From NCBI RefSeq assembly GCF_002087335.1, contig NZ_MWVJ01000054.1:1-64000 (forward strand): DNA of 64,000 nucleotides, given 5' to 3'. The position numbers were made by a program, and so were the translations under genes. Numbering within the stretch: position 1 is the first letter of the stretch; each line of letters begins with the position of its first letter. A model generated the notes under the pieces. It saw only the letters and a list, made by a program, of their open reading frames with translations. It did no database searches and was not told where the DNA came from. The DNA is from Pseudophaeobacter leonis (GTDB lineage: Bacteria > Pseudomonadota > Alphaproteobacteria > Rhodobacterales > Rhodobacteraceae). This document shows positions 28,574 through 36,080 of the stretch, piece after piece.

Positions 28574-28733
28574 TGGAGTGTTCCGGGCGCTTTGGTGAAG
28601 GGCTCTGTGGCCTCAAGGTATTGTGTGCCTTGCATCTTGGGCACTTGATGGCGAGCGCGCCACATAATGCGCCGGGCTCGATTTTAAATAGCAATCTGCG
28701 GCATTCACCGCAACGCTGGTCTTGCAGCTTCAA
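28518..28733 (-). CDS. com: Com-family zinc-finger translational regulator
   Basis: 71 residues with the Com arrangement: Cys8-x2-Cys11 (RCGECRRLLFK), then Cys31-x2-Cys34 (KCPRCKAHN). In phage Mu, Com binds the mom mRNA and allows its translation. Here the 3' end of com overlaps the start of a C5-methyltransferase by 56 bases instead of mom, the same overlapping geometry with a different modification enzyme. Regulation of the methylase by Com is inference. Confidence 0.85.
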   Translation of the reverse strand: MKLQDQRCGECRRLLFKIEPGALCGALAIKCPRCKAHNTLRPQSPSPKRPEHSNERDGKDPQCGSSYPQPI

Positions 28734-28831
28734 GTGGAATCACCTCATGAAGGCCGGGTCCTCGAGGACAGGGAGCGGCCATGAAGCTTTGCTGGTCGGT
28801 GGGGTTGGATGTGAGAATTTGGCCCCAAGTT

Positions 28832-28875
28832 AAAGGGTGTTACAGCACCCTTTAACCTCCCGTTTAAGGGAGGTT
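28832..28875. terminator. two abutting hairpins after the prophage tail genes
   Basis: Two perfect 8-pair stems with six-base loops lie side by side: 28832-28839 with 28846-28853, and 28854-28861 with 28868-28875. They start right at the stop of the tail-fibre assembly gene and precede com. Without a clear T run they may be a weak terminator or processing site. Confidence 0.65.
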
Positions 28876-29397
28876 TTAGAAGGTCGCGGCCAGGGTCGCG
28901 GCCGCGTCTGGGACCGCCGGCCAATTGGCATCGTCGGACAGGTCTGCACCGGTGTCGACCAGCCCCGCCCATGTGCCGCGCATCTGCGTGATCCACTCAA
29001 GGCCCGCGATGTATGCCGCCATCTGCTCCGCACTCAGCAAACCGGCACCAGCCGCCGCCGCAAGATTGATCTGGGCCATCTCATCAACCACCGCAAAGAT
29101 GCGGCGGCGGCATTCCAGACGCCCGGCGTCCTGGGCGGCGTCATGCTCCTGCGCCAGCACTTCGGTAGTCTTTTCGCGAAACGACCAGGAGCGTACCGGA
29201 AGCCCGTCAACGTCGATCAGGGGGCCGGGGGAGATGATGCGGTTTGGGTGATCGTCAGGCCGCTCTGCAATCGTCACCTCATGCAGCCCAAACGCCGCAA
29301 GCTGTGCGGCGGGAATGGCCGCGTTTTTGTCTTTGCAAAACTGCGCCGGGGTTTTTACGGTCCAGACGCCATCAACTAGCTGTGCTCGCATTTTCAA
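28876..29397 (-). CDS. phage tail-fibre assembly-like protein
   Basis: 173 residues. The layout (short N-terminal part with GVWTVKTPAQFCKDK, middle RPDDHPNRIISPGPLID, then a helical C-terminus rich in Ala) resembles tail-fibre chaperones/DUF4376-type proteins placed after the fibre gene. Last gene of the fibre cassette, upstream of the twin hairpin. Assignment mainly by position. Confidence 0.5.
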   Translation of the reverse strand: MKMRAQLVDGVWTVKTPAQFCKDKNAAIPAAQLAAFGLHEVTIAERPDDHPNRIISPGPLIDVDGLPVRSWSFREKTTEVLAQEHDAAQDAGRLECRRRIFAVVDEMAQINLAAAAGAGLLSAEQMAAYIAGLEWITQMRGTWAGLVDTGADLSDDANWPAVPDAAATLAATF

Positions 29398-29462
29398 GAT
29401 TCCTTATATGTTGTCGTGACGGAAAACCCCGCAAATGGGTGAACACCTGCGGGGCTTTCCGT

Positions 29463-29906
29463 TTACTGCACTGTCAAAACAAGGGTAGTTTCGGCGGCCA
29501 TTTCTGCGATGCTGTGCGTGCTTACAACATCCCAAGCCACTCCATCCGCCGAACCTTCAATAGTGAACACGTGCGGCGTCTGGCTGGTCACGCCAGACCG
29601 GCTTCTCAATTGAATCTCCATCACTGATAATGGCGAGGGAAGCTCATAGGCCAGCCACTCTGGAACACCATTCGTTGCCCAGAAGGTAGCGGCGTGGCCA
29701 TCAAAAGCGTTTGCTGCTGCGCCATATGCTGCGTTGCTAGTAGTTGCTGTCCCACCTATTGCAGCTTGCGCCCCACCATATGAGGAACGCAATTCAAGTT
29801 CGGCCAGCGCTATGCTGCTACCTGACGTAACCCCAGATACATTCATACGCCAGTGTGGGTAGCTAGCCGCAGCAGCCCGGCGCATCATTGCACGGCGGCG
29901 GTTCAT
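29463..29906 (-). CDS. phage tail protein with F5/8 type C (discoidin)-like domain
   Basis: 147 residues. After a basic N-terminus the protein reads as a discoidin-like beta-sandwich: IALAELELRSS, NAFDGHAATFWATNG, WLAYELPSPLSVMEIQLRS and FTIEGSADGVAWDVV are the hallmark strands. Such domains bind carbohydrate or lipid, so it may be the receptor-binding part of the fibre. Its ATG overlaps the stop of the upstream fibre gene by four bases. Confidence 0.7.
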   Translation of the reverse strand: MNRRRAMMRRAAAASYPHWRMNVSGVTSGSSIALAELELRSSYGGAQAAIGGTATTSNAAYGAAANAFDGHAATFWATNGVPEWLAYELPSPLSVMEIQLRSRSGVTSQTPHVFTIEGSADGVAWDVVSTHSIAEMAAETTLVLTVQ

Positions 29907-30499
29907 ACTGTTTTCCGCCAGGACAGGGATGCGCGGACAGTCGAGCCGCCCTCGCCCCGAAAGGCGATTTCCAGAATATCACCGGCAGTCGCAAGCGGAT
30001 CAGGCAGGCCATCGTCGCCCCAATCCCAATTGGCCGGGAAGGTGACAGCATCGGCCCCGCCTGCGGTGATCACCAAGGTGCGGACCCATGCGGCGGCGGG
30101 CGCATTTGACTGCGTGAGCGTCACGGCACCGGCTGTGGTGAGGGTGAACAGGGTGGCAGCGCTCAGATCCATATCGGGCGTGGCACCGGCCAGGGCCGCC
30201 AGGGTTTCCGACACGGCCAGAGCTTTCACCGGGCCGGTGAAATCCCCCCCGGCCTTGGGCATGGCCGCGTCTGCCTTTGCGCCCTGTGCCGCTGTGGCAC
30301 CGGCAACAGGGGCCGCAATGAATAGCTCAAAGCTGGCGGCATCGGTGAGTGCCGTGCCAGCGGGCACCGATGCCAGAATGGGCACATACAGGTGGCCGGT
30401 TGCATCGTCGCGCACAATATCGGTGGGCGTGTAAGCGGCCCCGGCGTCATAGCCACCGGCAAACCGCATCCGAATTCTGCCAAGGTTTAGCTGGGTCAT
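29903..30499 (-). CDS. phage tail-fibre protein, copy A
   Basis: 198 residues. The N-terminal GGYDAGAAYTPTDIVRDD and HLYVPI form the attachment/carbohydrate-binding-like motif found at the start of many phage fibre subunits. The middle (ATPDMDLSAATLFTLT, AGAVTLTQSN) is fibre-shaft type. It overlaps neighbours by four bases on both sides (ATGA), showing translational coupling in a tight late operon. A near copy, truncated, lies at 34440-34851. Confidence 0.75.
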   Translation of the reverse strand: MTQLNLGRIRMRFAGGYDAGAAYTPTDIVRDDATGHLYVPILASVPAGTALTDAASFELFIAAPVAGATAAQGAKADAAMPKAGGDFTGPVKALAVSETLAALAGATPDMDLSAATLFTLTTAGAVTLTQSNAPAAAWVRTLVITAGGADAVTFPANWDWGDDGLPDPLATAGDILEIAFRGEGGSTVRASLSWRKTV

Positions 30500-30641
30500 A
30501 GTCCTATCTCCAAAAGCAATTCGCCATCGGCGGAAATGCTGAAATCCTCAGCACCAACCGCCCCGGCAGGGGCATAGAAAAAGAGGATCAATTCGCCCGC
30601 AGGATTGACCTCAAATTGAGCAAACTGCGCGCCGCCGCCAC
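30088..30641. repeat. duplicated tail-fibre segment, copy A
   Basis: 554 bases aligning without gaps to 34440-34993, roughly 95% identical by eye, same orientation, 4352 bases apart. Confidence 0.9.
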
Positions 30642-31103
30642 CCGCTCCACCGCCGCTGGCAGGGGCGAAATTCGCCTCATCAAGGGAGGGATCAAGGGTT
30701 GAGCCGGAATGCCCGAGCGTGGCGCGATAGGTGAGGAAATCTAGCGGCGACCAGACGTTTTCCCCATAGGCATACTGGCCCCCGCTAACCCATTCCGTGG
30801 CATTGGAGGCGAGAGAGGCAGCATTTGCATGGCTGGCGGCTTCTGGAGCAGAGGCAACCGCCGAGGCCGATGCGGTTTCAGCATCACCAAGCATGTCTTG
30901 GGTCGCCGCGCGGTCGGCAGCCGCAGCGGCTGCGCTATCACCCGCCGCGTTCGCACTGGTTGCCGCCGCGCTGGCGTGCCCCTGCCGCTTGCTGCTGTGA
31001 CCATGATCCAGCCGACATGCTGGCGCATCCAATTTACGCCAACCCCAGTGACGGCATCGCTGCCCTGGGCAATCGTGACTGTTCCTGTGCGTTGCCAGGC
31101 CAT
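30496..31103 (-). CDS. phage tail-fibre protein, frame broken near 30985
   Basis: Starts MAWQRTGTVTIAQGSDAVTG, a widespread phage fibre N-terminal motif, continues after a one-base loss in the GGGG run near 30985 into an Ala-rich coiled shaft (SAAATSANAAGDSAAAAAAD), and ends in GGQYAYGENVWSPLDFLTY and a C-terminal domain EVNPAGELILFFYAP. About 202 residues. The C-terminal 50 codons are duplicated at 34848-34993. Confidence 0.75.
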
Positions 31104-31531
31104 TATGTTTCCTCACTGTTTGGGCTGATGGGCCAAGAGACGTTTTGCGGGTCGGTGATTGTGTCCATCAGGTCGCGCAATTGCTGCCGGTAGGCGCGCC
31201 AGGCGGCCCGATCAATGGGCGCATCTGGGGCCTGCGTCCAATCGCAAGCGCTCAGGCGTTTGTTGCGCTCAACGCGGATTTCACGCAGCAGGCGGGCGCT
31301 ATCGACCGGCGCGACATAAGCCACAAAACCGCCATCCGGGCCGACTCTTTGCGTAGCCGGATCAATCTCCGCATCCATGCTGATTTCGGTGAACACCTCG
31401 CCCGGTTGAAGGTTCTTTTTGGCCATGCTTTCGGGGATCACAAGCACCTGAGAAATCACGCCCGTGTCCTGGTCGTGAAACACAAACCTCTTGTGAGGCG
31501 GCGCCTTTTTCTTGGGTTTGGGCTTGGTCAT
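31103..31531 (-). CDS. phage tail assembly chaperone-like protein
   Basis: 142 residues from MTKPKPKKKAPPHK; the reading frame upstream belongs to the preceding gene. The C-terminus has the tail-assembly-chaperone signature: REIRVERNKRLSACDWTQ, PDAPIDRAAW, YRQQLRDL. It overlaps the J-like gene by four bases (ATGA) and the next fibre gene by one to four bases. Confidence 0.75.
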   Translation of the reverse strand: MTKPKPKKKAPPHKRFVFHDQDTGVISQVLVIPESMAKKNLQPGEVFTEISMDAEIDPATQRVGPDGGFVAYVAPVDSARLLREIRVERNKRLSACDWTQAPDAPIDRAAWRAYRQQLRDLMDTITDPQNVSWPISPNSEET

Positions 31532-32430
31532 TTTTGCCTCTGAAAGATGATGAGATCGAGCTGAGAAACATTGTCTCCGATGCCAGTCGCGCGAATGTAG
31601 CGGGTGACGCCAGCAGCGAGCGTGGTGATCGTCGCGGCTGTGCCCGTCAGGAAAACAGTGTTTTGAGCCGGCGACGTATCCGGCCCGGTTTCGCTCAAAG
31701 TGGTAAGCAGCGTATCTTTTCCGCCCGAGGAGATTGCCTTGTATATATGGCACCCCGCCTCTGGTTCCGCCGCCGTGTCTTGCGCGCGAACAAAGGCCAG
31801 AATGATCAGATCTATCGAGACGCCTGTGGTGTTTTGGATGGCGATTTGCTTATTGCCACCGCCACCAATAGCCGAGTGGGCCGTTGTGGCGGCTTGGTTT
31901 CCCAGCTTGCTGGTTTCGACGGCTTCCCCGGCAATGTGCAGGGTCTCTACAGCGAGGTTTTTGATATGCGCGGATTTTATCGCCGCGTTCTTGATGTGAG
32001 TGGACCCAATGGATGCGGAGCCGATAACCGCCTCATTCAGATAGACAACGCCAGCTGTGACCGTGAATGGGGCCATTGCTGCGCTGCCATCCAGTTTGGC
32101 GATAACAAACTGATCAACATCAAACGCCATGGTCGTGGTGGCTCCCCCATCACCGGCCAGCTCAGAGACCAGACCGAAACCACGCACCACGCCGTTATTG
32201 TTGACGCGAACGCCATAGGTGCCCATCACCCCGTCCACTGAGGACTGCACCACGTCAACCGATGTAGAAAGGCCGTTCAGATCGGTTTCAACCGTAGCTG
32301 TCGCCGCCGCCAGGGCAGAGGTTTCATTCGCCAGAGTGAGCAGGCTTTGGTTCACTGAGGCGGTAGACGCATTGTAGCTCGATGTCAGGTTGGCGAGGGC
32401 GGCAGACAGGCGCGCTGCAGGTTTGCCGCC
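31528..32430 (-). pseudogene. 3' part of a phage tail-tip (J-like) protein, fused to capsid gene
   Basis: About 300 codons. DUF1983-type repeats (SASIGSTHIKNAAIKSAHIKN, split by register) and [20 protein letters not shown] are the C-terminal region of tail-tip host-specificity proteins, which are normally above 1000 residues. The frame is open past the first ATG (32355) through SYNASTASVNQS up to about 32430, where sequence turns into the capsid gene. The N-terminal three quarters is therefore missing. Confidence 0.75.
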
Positions 32431-33158
32431 CGACCGGGTTTGGCCGCGTTGAAATAGGCGTCGCCGATCAAAAGCCGCTTGATGCCTTCACCTGCAAATA
32501 GCTCCAGAAACTGCTGGCGGGCGACAATGCCTTCGCTGGTCAGGTTGCCTTTGACGGCATTGACGATCTTTGGGTTGGACGAAATAGCCGTCCAGACCTT
32601 GCGGCCCATCACGATGGTGTTGGCGGGCATAATAAAGACGTTCTCAATGCCGGTTTTGAGGACGCCAATTGGATCGGCATTCGCATAGTCCGAGAACTGG
32701 TCCGACCCTGAAAGGGTCACTTTGCGACCGGCCGAATAGTTGTCGGCGTTGTGGACGATGCGCGCGACCCGGACTTCGCGGATGTTTTCGATGGTTTCCG
32801 AGATCATTTCGACCGCGTGTCCTGCGGGGTCATACTTTGACAGACCAGCCTTGCGGGCGGCAGCGGCTGAATTGATATCGGAGGTCGGGACCGGGGCGTC
32901 CAGGCCGTAGTCTTCAACTTCGGCAGTTTTCTGGGTGCCGCCGAATTCAAGCTGGCTGACACGGCCTTTGCGACCAACGCGGGCGTCGGGGATGTTGAAC
33001 GCTTCCTCGGCGGGGTATTCAGTCCAGCCGAACTTTTCAGTGGGCACCGTATGGCGTGGCATGACCTCGTCCGCGATGCGTGAGGCTTCCGGGTTTCTGT
33101 AGCCAATCGCAATCGCTGTCAAAGCTGCGTCGGATTGGAAGGGGCGATTAGGAGCCAT
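32410..33158 (-). pseudogene. Mu-like major capsid protein, 3' end lost
   Basis: Begins MAPNRPFQSDAALTAIAIGY and runs through RIADEVMPRHTVPTEKFGW, SDINSAAAARKAG, PANTIVMGRKVWTAI and GDAYFNAAKPG, as in head proteins of Mu/B3-like phages of Rhodobacterales. After AAKPG the reading frame turns into unrelated sequence of the tail-tip gene and stops, so the last 50-70 residues are missing. Upstream gene is the cement protein. Confidence 0.78.
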
Positions 33159-33177
33159 GTAACTGTCCTTTCAGGGA

Positions 33178-33558
33178 TCAGGCTTCGTGCAGAAAGCCGG
33201 GCGAGAGGAAGGTTTCGCAGAGGTCACCGGCAATGCCGGGCTCGTCTGCAAAGCCAATGATGCGGATAGAGGTTCCGGCGGCAGCGACGGCCTTGATGGC
33301 AGCGCCTGAGGCGTCGGAAGTCAGAGGGTCGCCAGCCTCTACGGTGCCGCCCAGAATGACAGGCAAAAGCCCGGCACGGTGCACGTCACACATGCCGCCT
33401 GCTGGGGCTCCCATGCTGTCGCAGACCCCAAGCGAGGCCTCGGTGTTGCTGGCAGCGGTCGTGATTGTTGACCCGTTTGCACGGTCGGCAAAGGCGACGA
33501 TGCGGCGGCCTTCGATCTTGGCGGCGGCCTCATAGGAACGAATGAAGGTCGGGATCAT
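33178..33558 (-). CDS. phage capsid cement protein (DUF2190-like)
   Basis: 126 residues. Small, Gly/Ala-rich beta protein with VILGGTVEAGDPLTSDASG and RIIGFADEPGIAGD, the pattern of DUF2190 decoration proteins placed directly before the capsid gene. Complete; overlaps the end of the preceding protease gene by four bases (ATGA at 33555). Confidence 0.75.
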   Translation of the reverse strand: MIPTFIRSYEAAAKIEGRRIVAFADRANGSTITTAASNTEASLGVCDSMGAPAGGMCDVHRAGLLPVILGGTVEAGDPLTSDASGAAIKAVAAAGTSIRIIGFADEPGIAGDLCETFLSPGFLHEA

Positions 33559-34441
33559 GCTCCGTCCTCCTGTACGGCCTGCACCGCCTCGGTGATGGAC
33601 ATCTCAATCCCGGCCTCGGCCTGTTTCGCCACAAGCGCGGTGGCCTTGGCCGAAAGCTCCTGGGCGTTAAGAGCCAGATTGCTGTCGCCGTTGCCTGGCG
33701 GCAGGTCGGTCAGCATCTCGCCCTTGATTTTGGGCATTGCGCCGATCAGCGCCTCAACGCCTGCCGGGTCGGCCTGGTGCATGGTGATGTATTGATCGCG
33801 GGCGGGTTTCACACCGACGCGGCCTTCGCGGATTGCGCCATCGACAAAGAGTTCGGCCAGAGATTCTTGCTGTCGCTTTGCAGAGACGTGACCGTTGCGG
33901 ACAGATCTTTGACCGACGCCTGCAAGGCGGTGATGGTTTCGTCTTTGCCCGCCGACACACTTTGAGCCGCCGTCAAAATTGCCTCGGCGCTGGCGTCGGC
34001 TTCACAGCCGAGCGCGGTTCCGATCTCGCCGAGCTGCGATTGCAGCGCGTCTTCACCGGTATCAAGCCGGGCGTTCAGCGCAGTGGTGATATCGCCCTCG
34101 CTTGCGTCGGCTTTGAGGCCGAGCAGTTTGGCGATGTTTTCCTGAAACATTGTGTCTGTCTCCTGATTGAGTGAGTTCAACCCGCGCAGATTTGGCCGGT
34201 TGACGAGGCTGGCGCGCCGGATGGCGACGATGTCTTTGCCTGGGGTTGCGAGGTGGCCGATTACCGGGGAAATTCCGCTGTAGGCGCGGTCTTCCAGGAG
34301 GTCGCGCCCGGATTTGGTCCACTCGACGCGGCCCCAGATCCCGTCTTGCCGCGCCTGCATTGCCACGATCCAGCCGCGCGCCGGAGCCGGGCGGCCGTCT
34401 TTGGCCGCCAGGTCCATTGCATGATCCTGGTCGATGGGCAT
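33555..34441 (-). pseudogene. Mu gpI-like head protease/scaffold, 5' end lost, frame broken near 33855
   Basis: The part left has DQDHAMDLAA, PARGWIVAMQARQDGIWG, RAYSGISPVIGHL and SLVNRPNLRGLNSL, the gpI protease core, followed by a coiled scaffold region. One C is missing near 33855; repairing it joins LQSDS to ESLAELFVDGAIREGRVG and the final 85 codons (MHQADPAGVEALIGAMPK). The N-terminus is replaced at 34440 by the tail-fibre copy B. Confidence 0.78.
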
Positions 34442-34851
34442 GCGGCGGCGGGCGGGTTTGAATGCGTGAGCGTCACGGCACCGGCTGTTGTGAGGGTGAA
34501 CAGGGTTGCGGTGCTCAGGTCCATATCGGGTGTGGCACCGGCCAGAGCCGCCAGGGTTTCCGACACGGCCACGGCTTTCACCGGGCCGGTGAAGTCACCC
34601 CCTGCCTTTGGCATCGCGGCATCCGCCTTTGCGCCCTGTGCCGCTGTGGCACCGGCAACAGGGGCCGCAATGAATAGCTCAAAGCTGGCGGCATCGGTGA
34701 GTGCCGTGCCAGCGGGCACCGATGCCAGAATGGGCACATACAGGTGGCCGGTTGTATCGTCGCGGATAATATCGGTCGGCACGTATGCGGCCCCGGCGTC
34801 ATAGCCACCGGCAAACCGCATCCGAATTCTGCCAAGGTTTAGCTGGGTCAT
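34440..34851 (-). pseudogene. tail-fibre protein copy B, truncated and fused to gpI gene
   Basis: Same start as copy A (MTQLNLGRIRMRFAGGYDAG) and about 95% identical for 137 codons. After TLTHSNPPAAA the frame enters the gpI gene out of register and ends in nonsense sequence. The switch occurs in the GC-rich string CATGCGGCGGCGGGCG, present at both partner sites (30088 and 34440). Confidence 0.8.
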
Positions 34852-34993
34852 AGTCCTATCTCCAAAAGCAATTCGCCATCGGCGGAAATGCTGAAATCCT
34901 CAGCACCAACCGCCCCGGCAGGGGCATAGAAAAAGAGGATCAATTCGCCCGCAGGATTGACCTCAAATTGAGCAAACTGCGCGCCGCCGCCAC
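34440..34993. repeat. duplicated tail-fibre segment, copy B
   Basis: Partner of 30088-30641; same length and orientation. Beyond 34993 the two loci diverge at once. Confidence 0.9.
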
Positions 34994-35231
34994 GCTCAGA
35001 TGCCACCGGCGTATCTGTAAGGTCATTGTAGCTGCCAGAAGTAGCGACCGGGTGCAGATCCGCGATATCAGCCGCCACCGGGGCAAGCCGGACCATGACA
35101 CGGGCAAAATGGGTGGACAGCCAGCCAGTGCGGTGACACGCTACGTACTGCCTCAGCTTTGTGCGATGAATTTTGTTCTTAAAGGTGCCCTCAAAGGGGG
35201 GGGCACAAGATCCTTGGAATTGGACGCCCAT
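34848..35231 (-). CDS. tail-fibre protein fragment
   Basis: 127-codon frame. The part from about residue 46 (MVRLAPVAADIADLHPVATS, GSYNDLTDTP) is a common phage fibre motif, and the C-terminal 45 codons duplicate the end of the fibre gene at 30496. The N-terminal 45 residues do not look like a protein domain, so the true start is uncertain and the gene is probably a remnant. Confidence 0.5.
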   Translation of the reverse strand: MGVQFQGSCAPPFEGTFKNKIHRTKLRQYVACHRTGWLSTHFARVMVRLAPVAADIADLHPVATSGSYNDLTDTPVASERGGGAQFAQFEVNPAGELILFFYAPAGAVGAEDFSISADGELLLEIGL

Positions 35232-35401
35232 GGCAAATGCCTATCTTCAGTCCTTCTTGAAATGTCGGTGACAACCGACCGTTCGTAGGCCCCCACGTTT
35301 GAGGCACATGTAGGACAAGCTTGATGCCAGACTTCTTGAGGAAGAGGGCCGTTGTTCCTCTGGGTATATACAGCGTCGTCATAGCGATCAGAGCTTATGT
35401 A

Positions 35402-35584
35402 TCAGTGTTCACTGCTGGACGGAAACATCAATTGCCCCGCTACCCAGTGACCGTAGTAGGAGGGGTCTAGCCCCGCCTCTTTGGAGAAACCCCGCAAAGA
35501 AATTCCCAGCTTTTCACGGCGCTCTTCGCATAATGCGACCATGCGCTCGCGCTCTGCCCTGTTTTTCTTCTGCTCTGTCATCAT
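35402..35584 (-). CDS. small XRE-like HTH protein
   Basis: 60 residues. EKLGISLRGFSKEAGLDPSY followed by YGHWVAGQ is a compact helix-turn-helix similar to phage Cro/C repressors, though shorter than usual. Divergent from the ORF at 35658 over 73 bases, the typical arrangement of a phage immunity switch. May be a truncated regulator. Confidence 0.55.
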   Translation of the reverse strand: MMTEQKKNRAERERMVALCEERREKLGISLRGFSKEAGLDPSYYGHWVAGQLMFPSSSEH

Positions 35585-35657
35585 GTTCCACAGCTACGCT
35601 TCGACAAATAAGTTTAGCTTGTGCATCACATAGCGATGCACAGGAGGTATTGAAAAC

Positions 35658-36080
35658 ATGAAGAAAACCACTCTTAATCGACCCGATGTGCAGCAAAACC
35701 AGGTGTCCACTGGTTGGCGAGATTGTGCAAATGATGAGGAAGTTCAAAGGCTTGAGGTTTTGGATGGCCGGATTGAACGACAAAGGGCGATTTTGAGGGA
35801 TACGGTAATAGACAGAATGTCGATCGGCTCAGCCCCGCGGCCTCCGCGCGACCTGGTTCCCAGTTCAGCCTTTGGCCCCAAAATCTCTGACGGGGGACAA
35901 GGTGAGGACCAGGAGCGGACATCCAACGACGAAAGCCCTCCGCCAGCGGCAGAGGGCTTGCGTTTTTCGTATAGAGCCACTTTGGACTATGAGCCTTGTG
36001 GCCAGACAAATTCCGGGCGCAGCCCATCATATACCGGGCGACCATCGCTGGGTCGGGCATATCCTTTTATGTCTTCATAA
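35658..36080 (+). CDS. possible phage early protein fragment
   Basis: Very good ribosome site (AGGAGGT, nine bases before ATG). The first 50 residues (RDCANDEEVQRLEVLDGRIE) look like a real coiled or helical protein; after about residue 60 the composition turns random and the frame passes through a hairpin at 35933, so the true gene was probably cut. Not recognised. Confidence 0.4.
   Translation: MKKTTLNRPDVQQNQVSTGWRDCANDEEVQRLEVLDGRIERQRAILRDTVIDRMSIGSAPRPPRDLVPSSAFGPKISDGGQGEDQERTSNDESPPPAAEGLRFSYRATLDYEPCGQTNSGRSPSYTGRPSLGRAYPFMSS
35933..35967. terminator. hairpin terminator between phage fragment and DUF1097-GFA gene
   Basis: Eight-pair stem (35933-35940 with 35952-35959), 11-base loop, T run on the plus strand three bases later. 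It could also end the minus-strand gene starting at 36913. Confidence 0.65.

Larger units (their letters stand above)
28518..35231 (-). mobile_element. Mu-like prophage remnant, internally recombined
   Basis: Minus-strand block holding head genes (protease/scaffold I, cement, capsid), tail-tip and fibre genes and com-dcm. Transposase genes, portal, terminase, tail tube, tape measure and lysis genes are absent. Two gene fusions (near 32425 and 34440) show that large pieces are missing or rearranged. Outer ends are not defined: no terminal repeats or target duplication were found. Confidence 0.8.

Noticed and set aside
28518-35231. Gene transfer agent cluster
   Set aside because: Com, gpI-type protease and DUF2190 cement are Mu-like; none of the standard order of GTA genes is visible.
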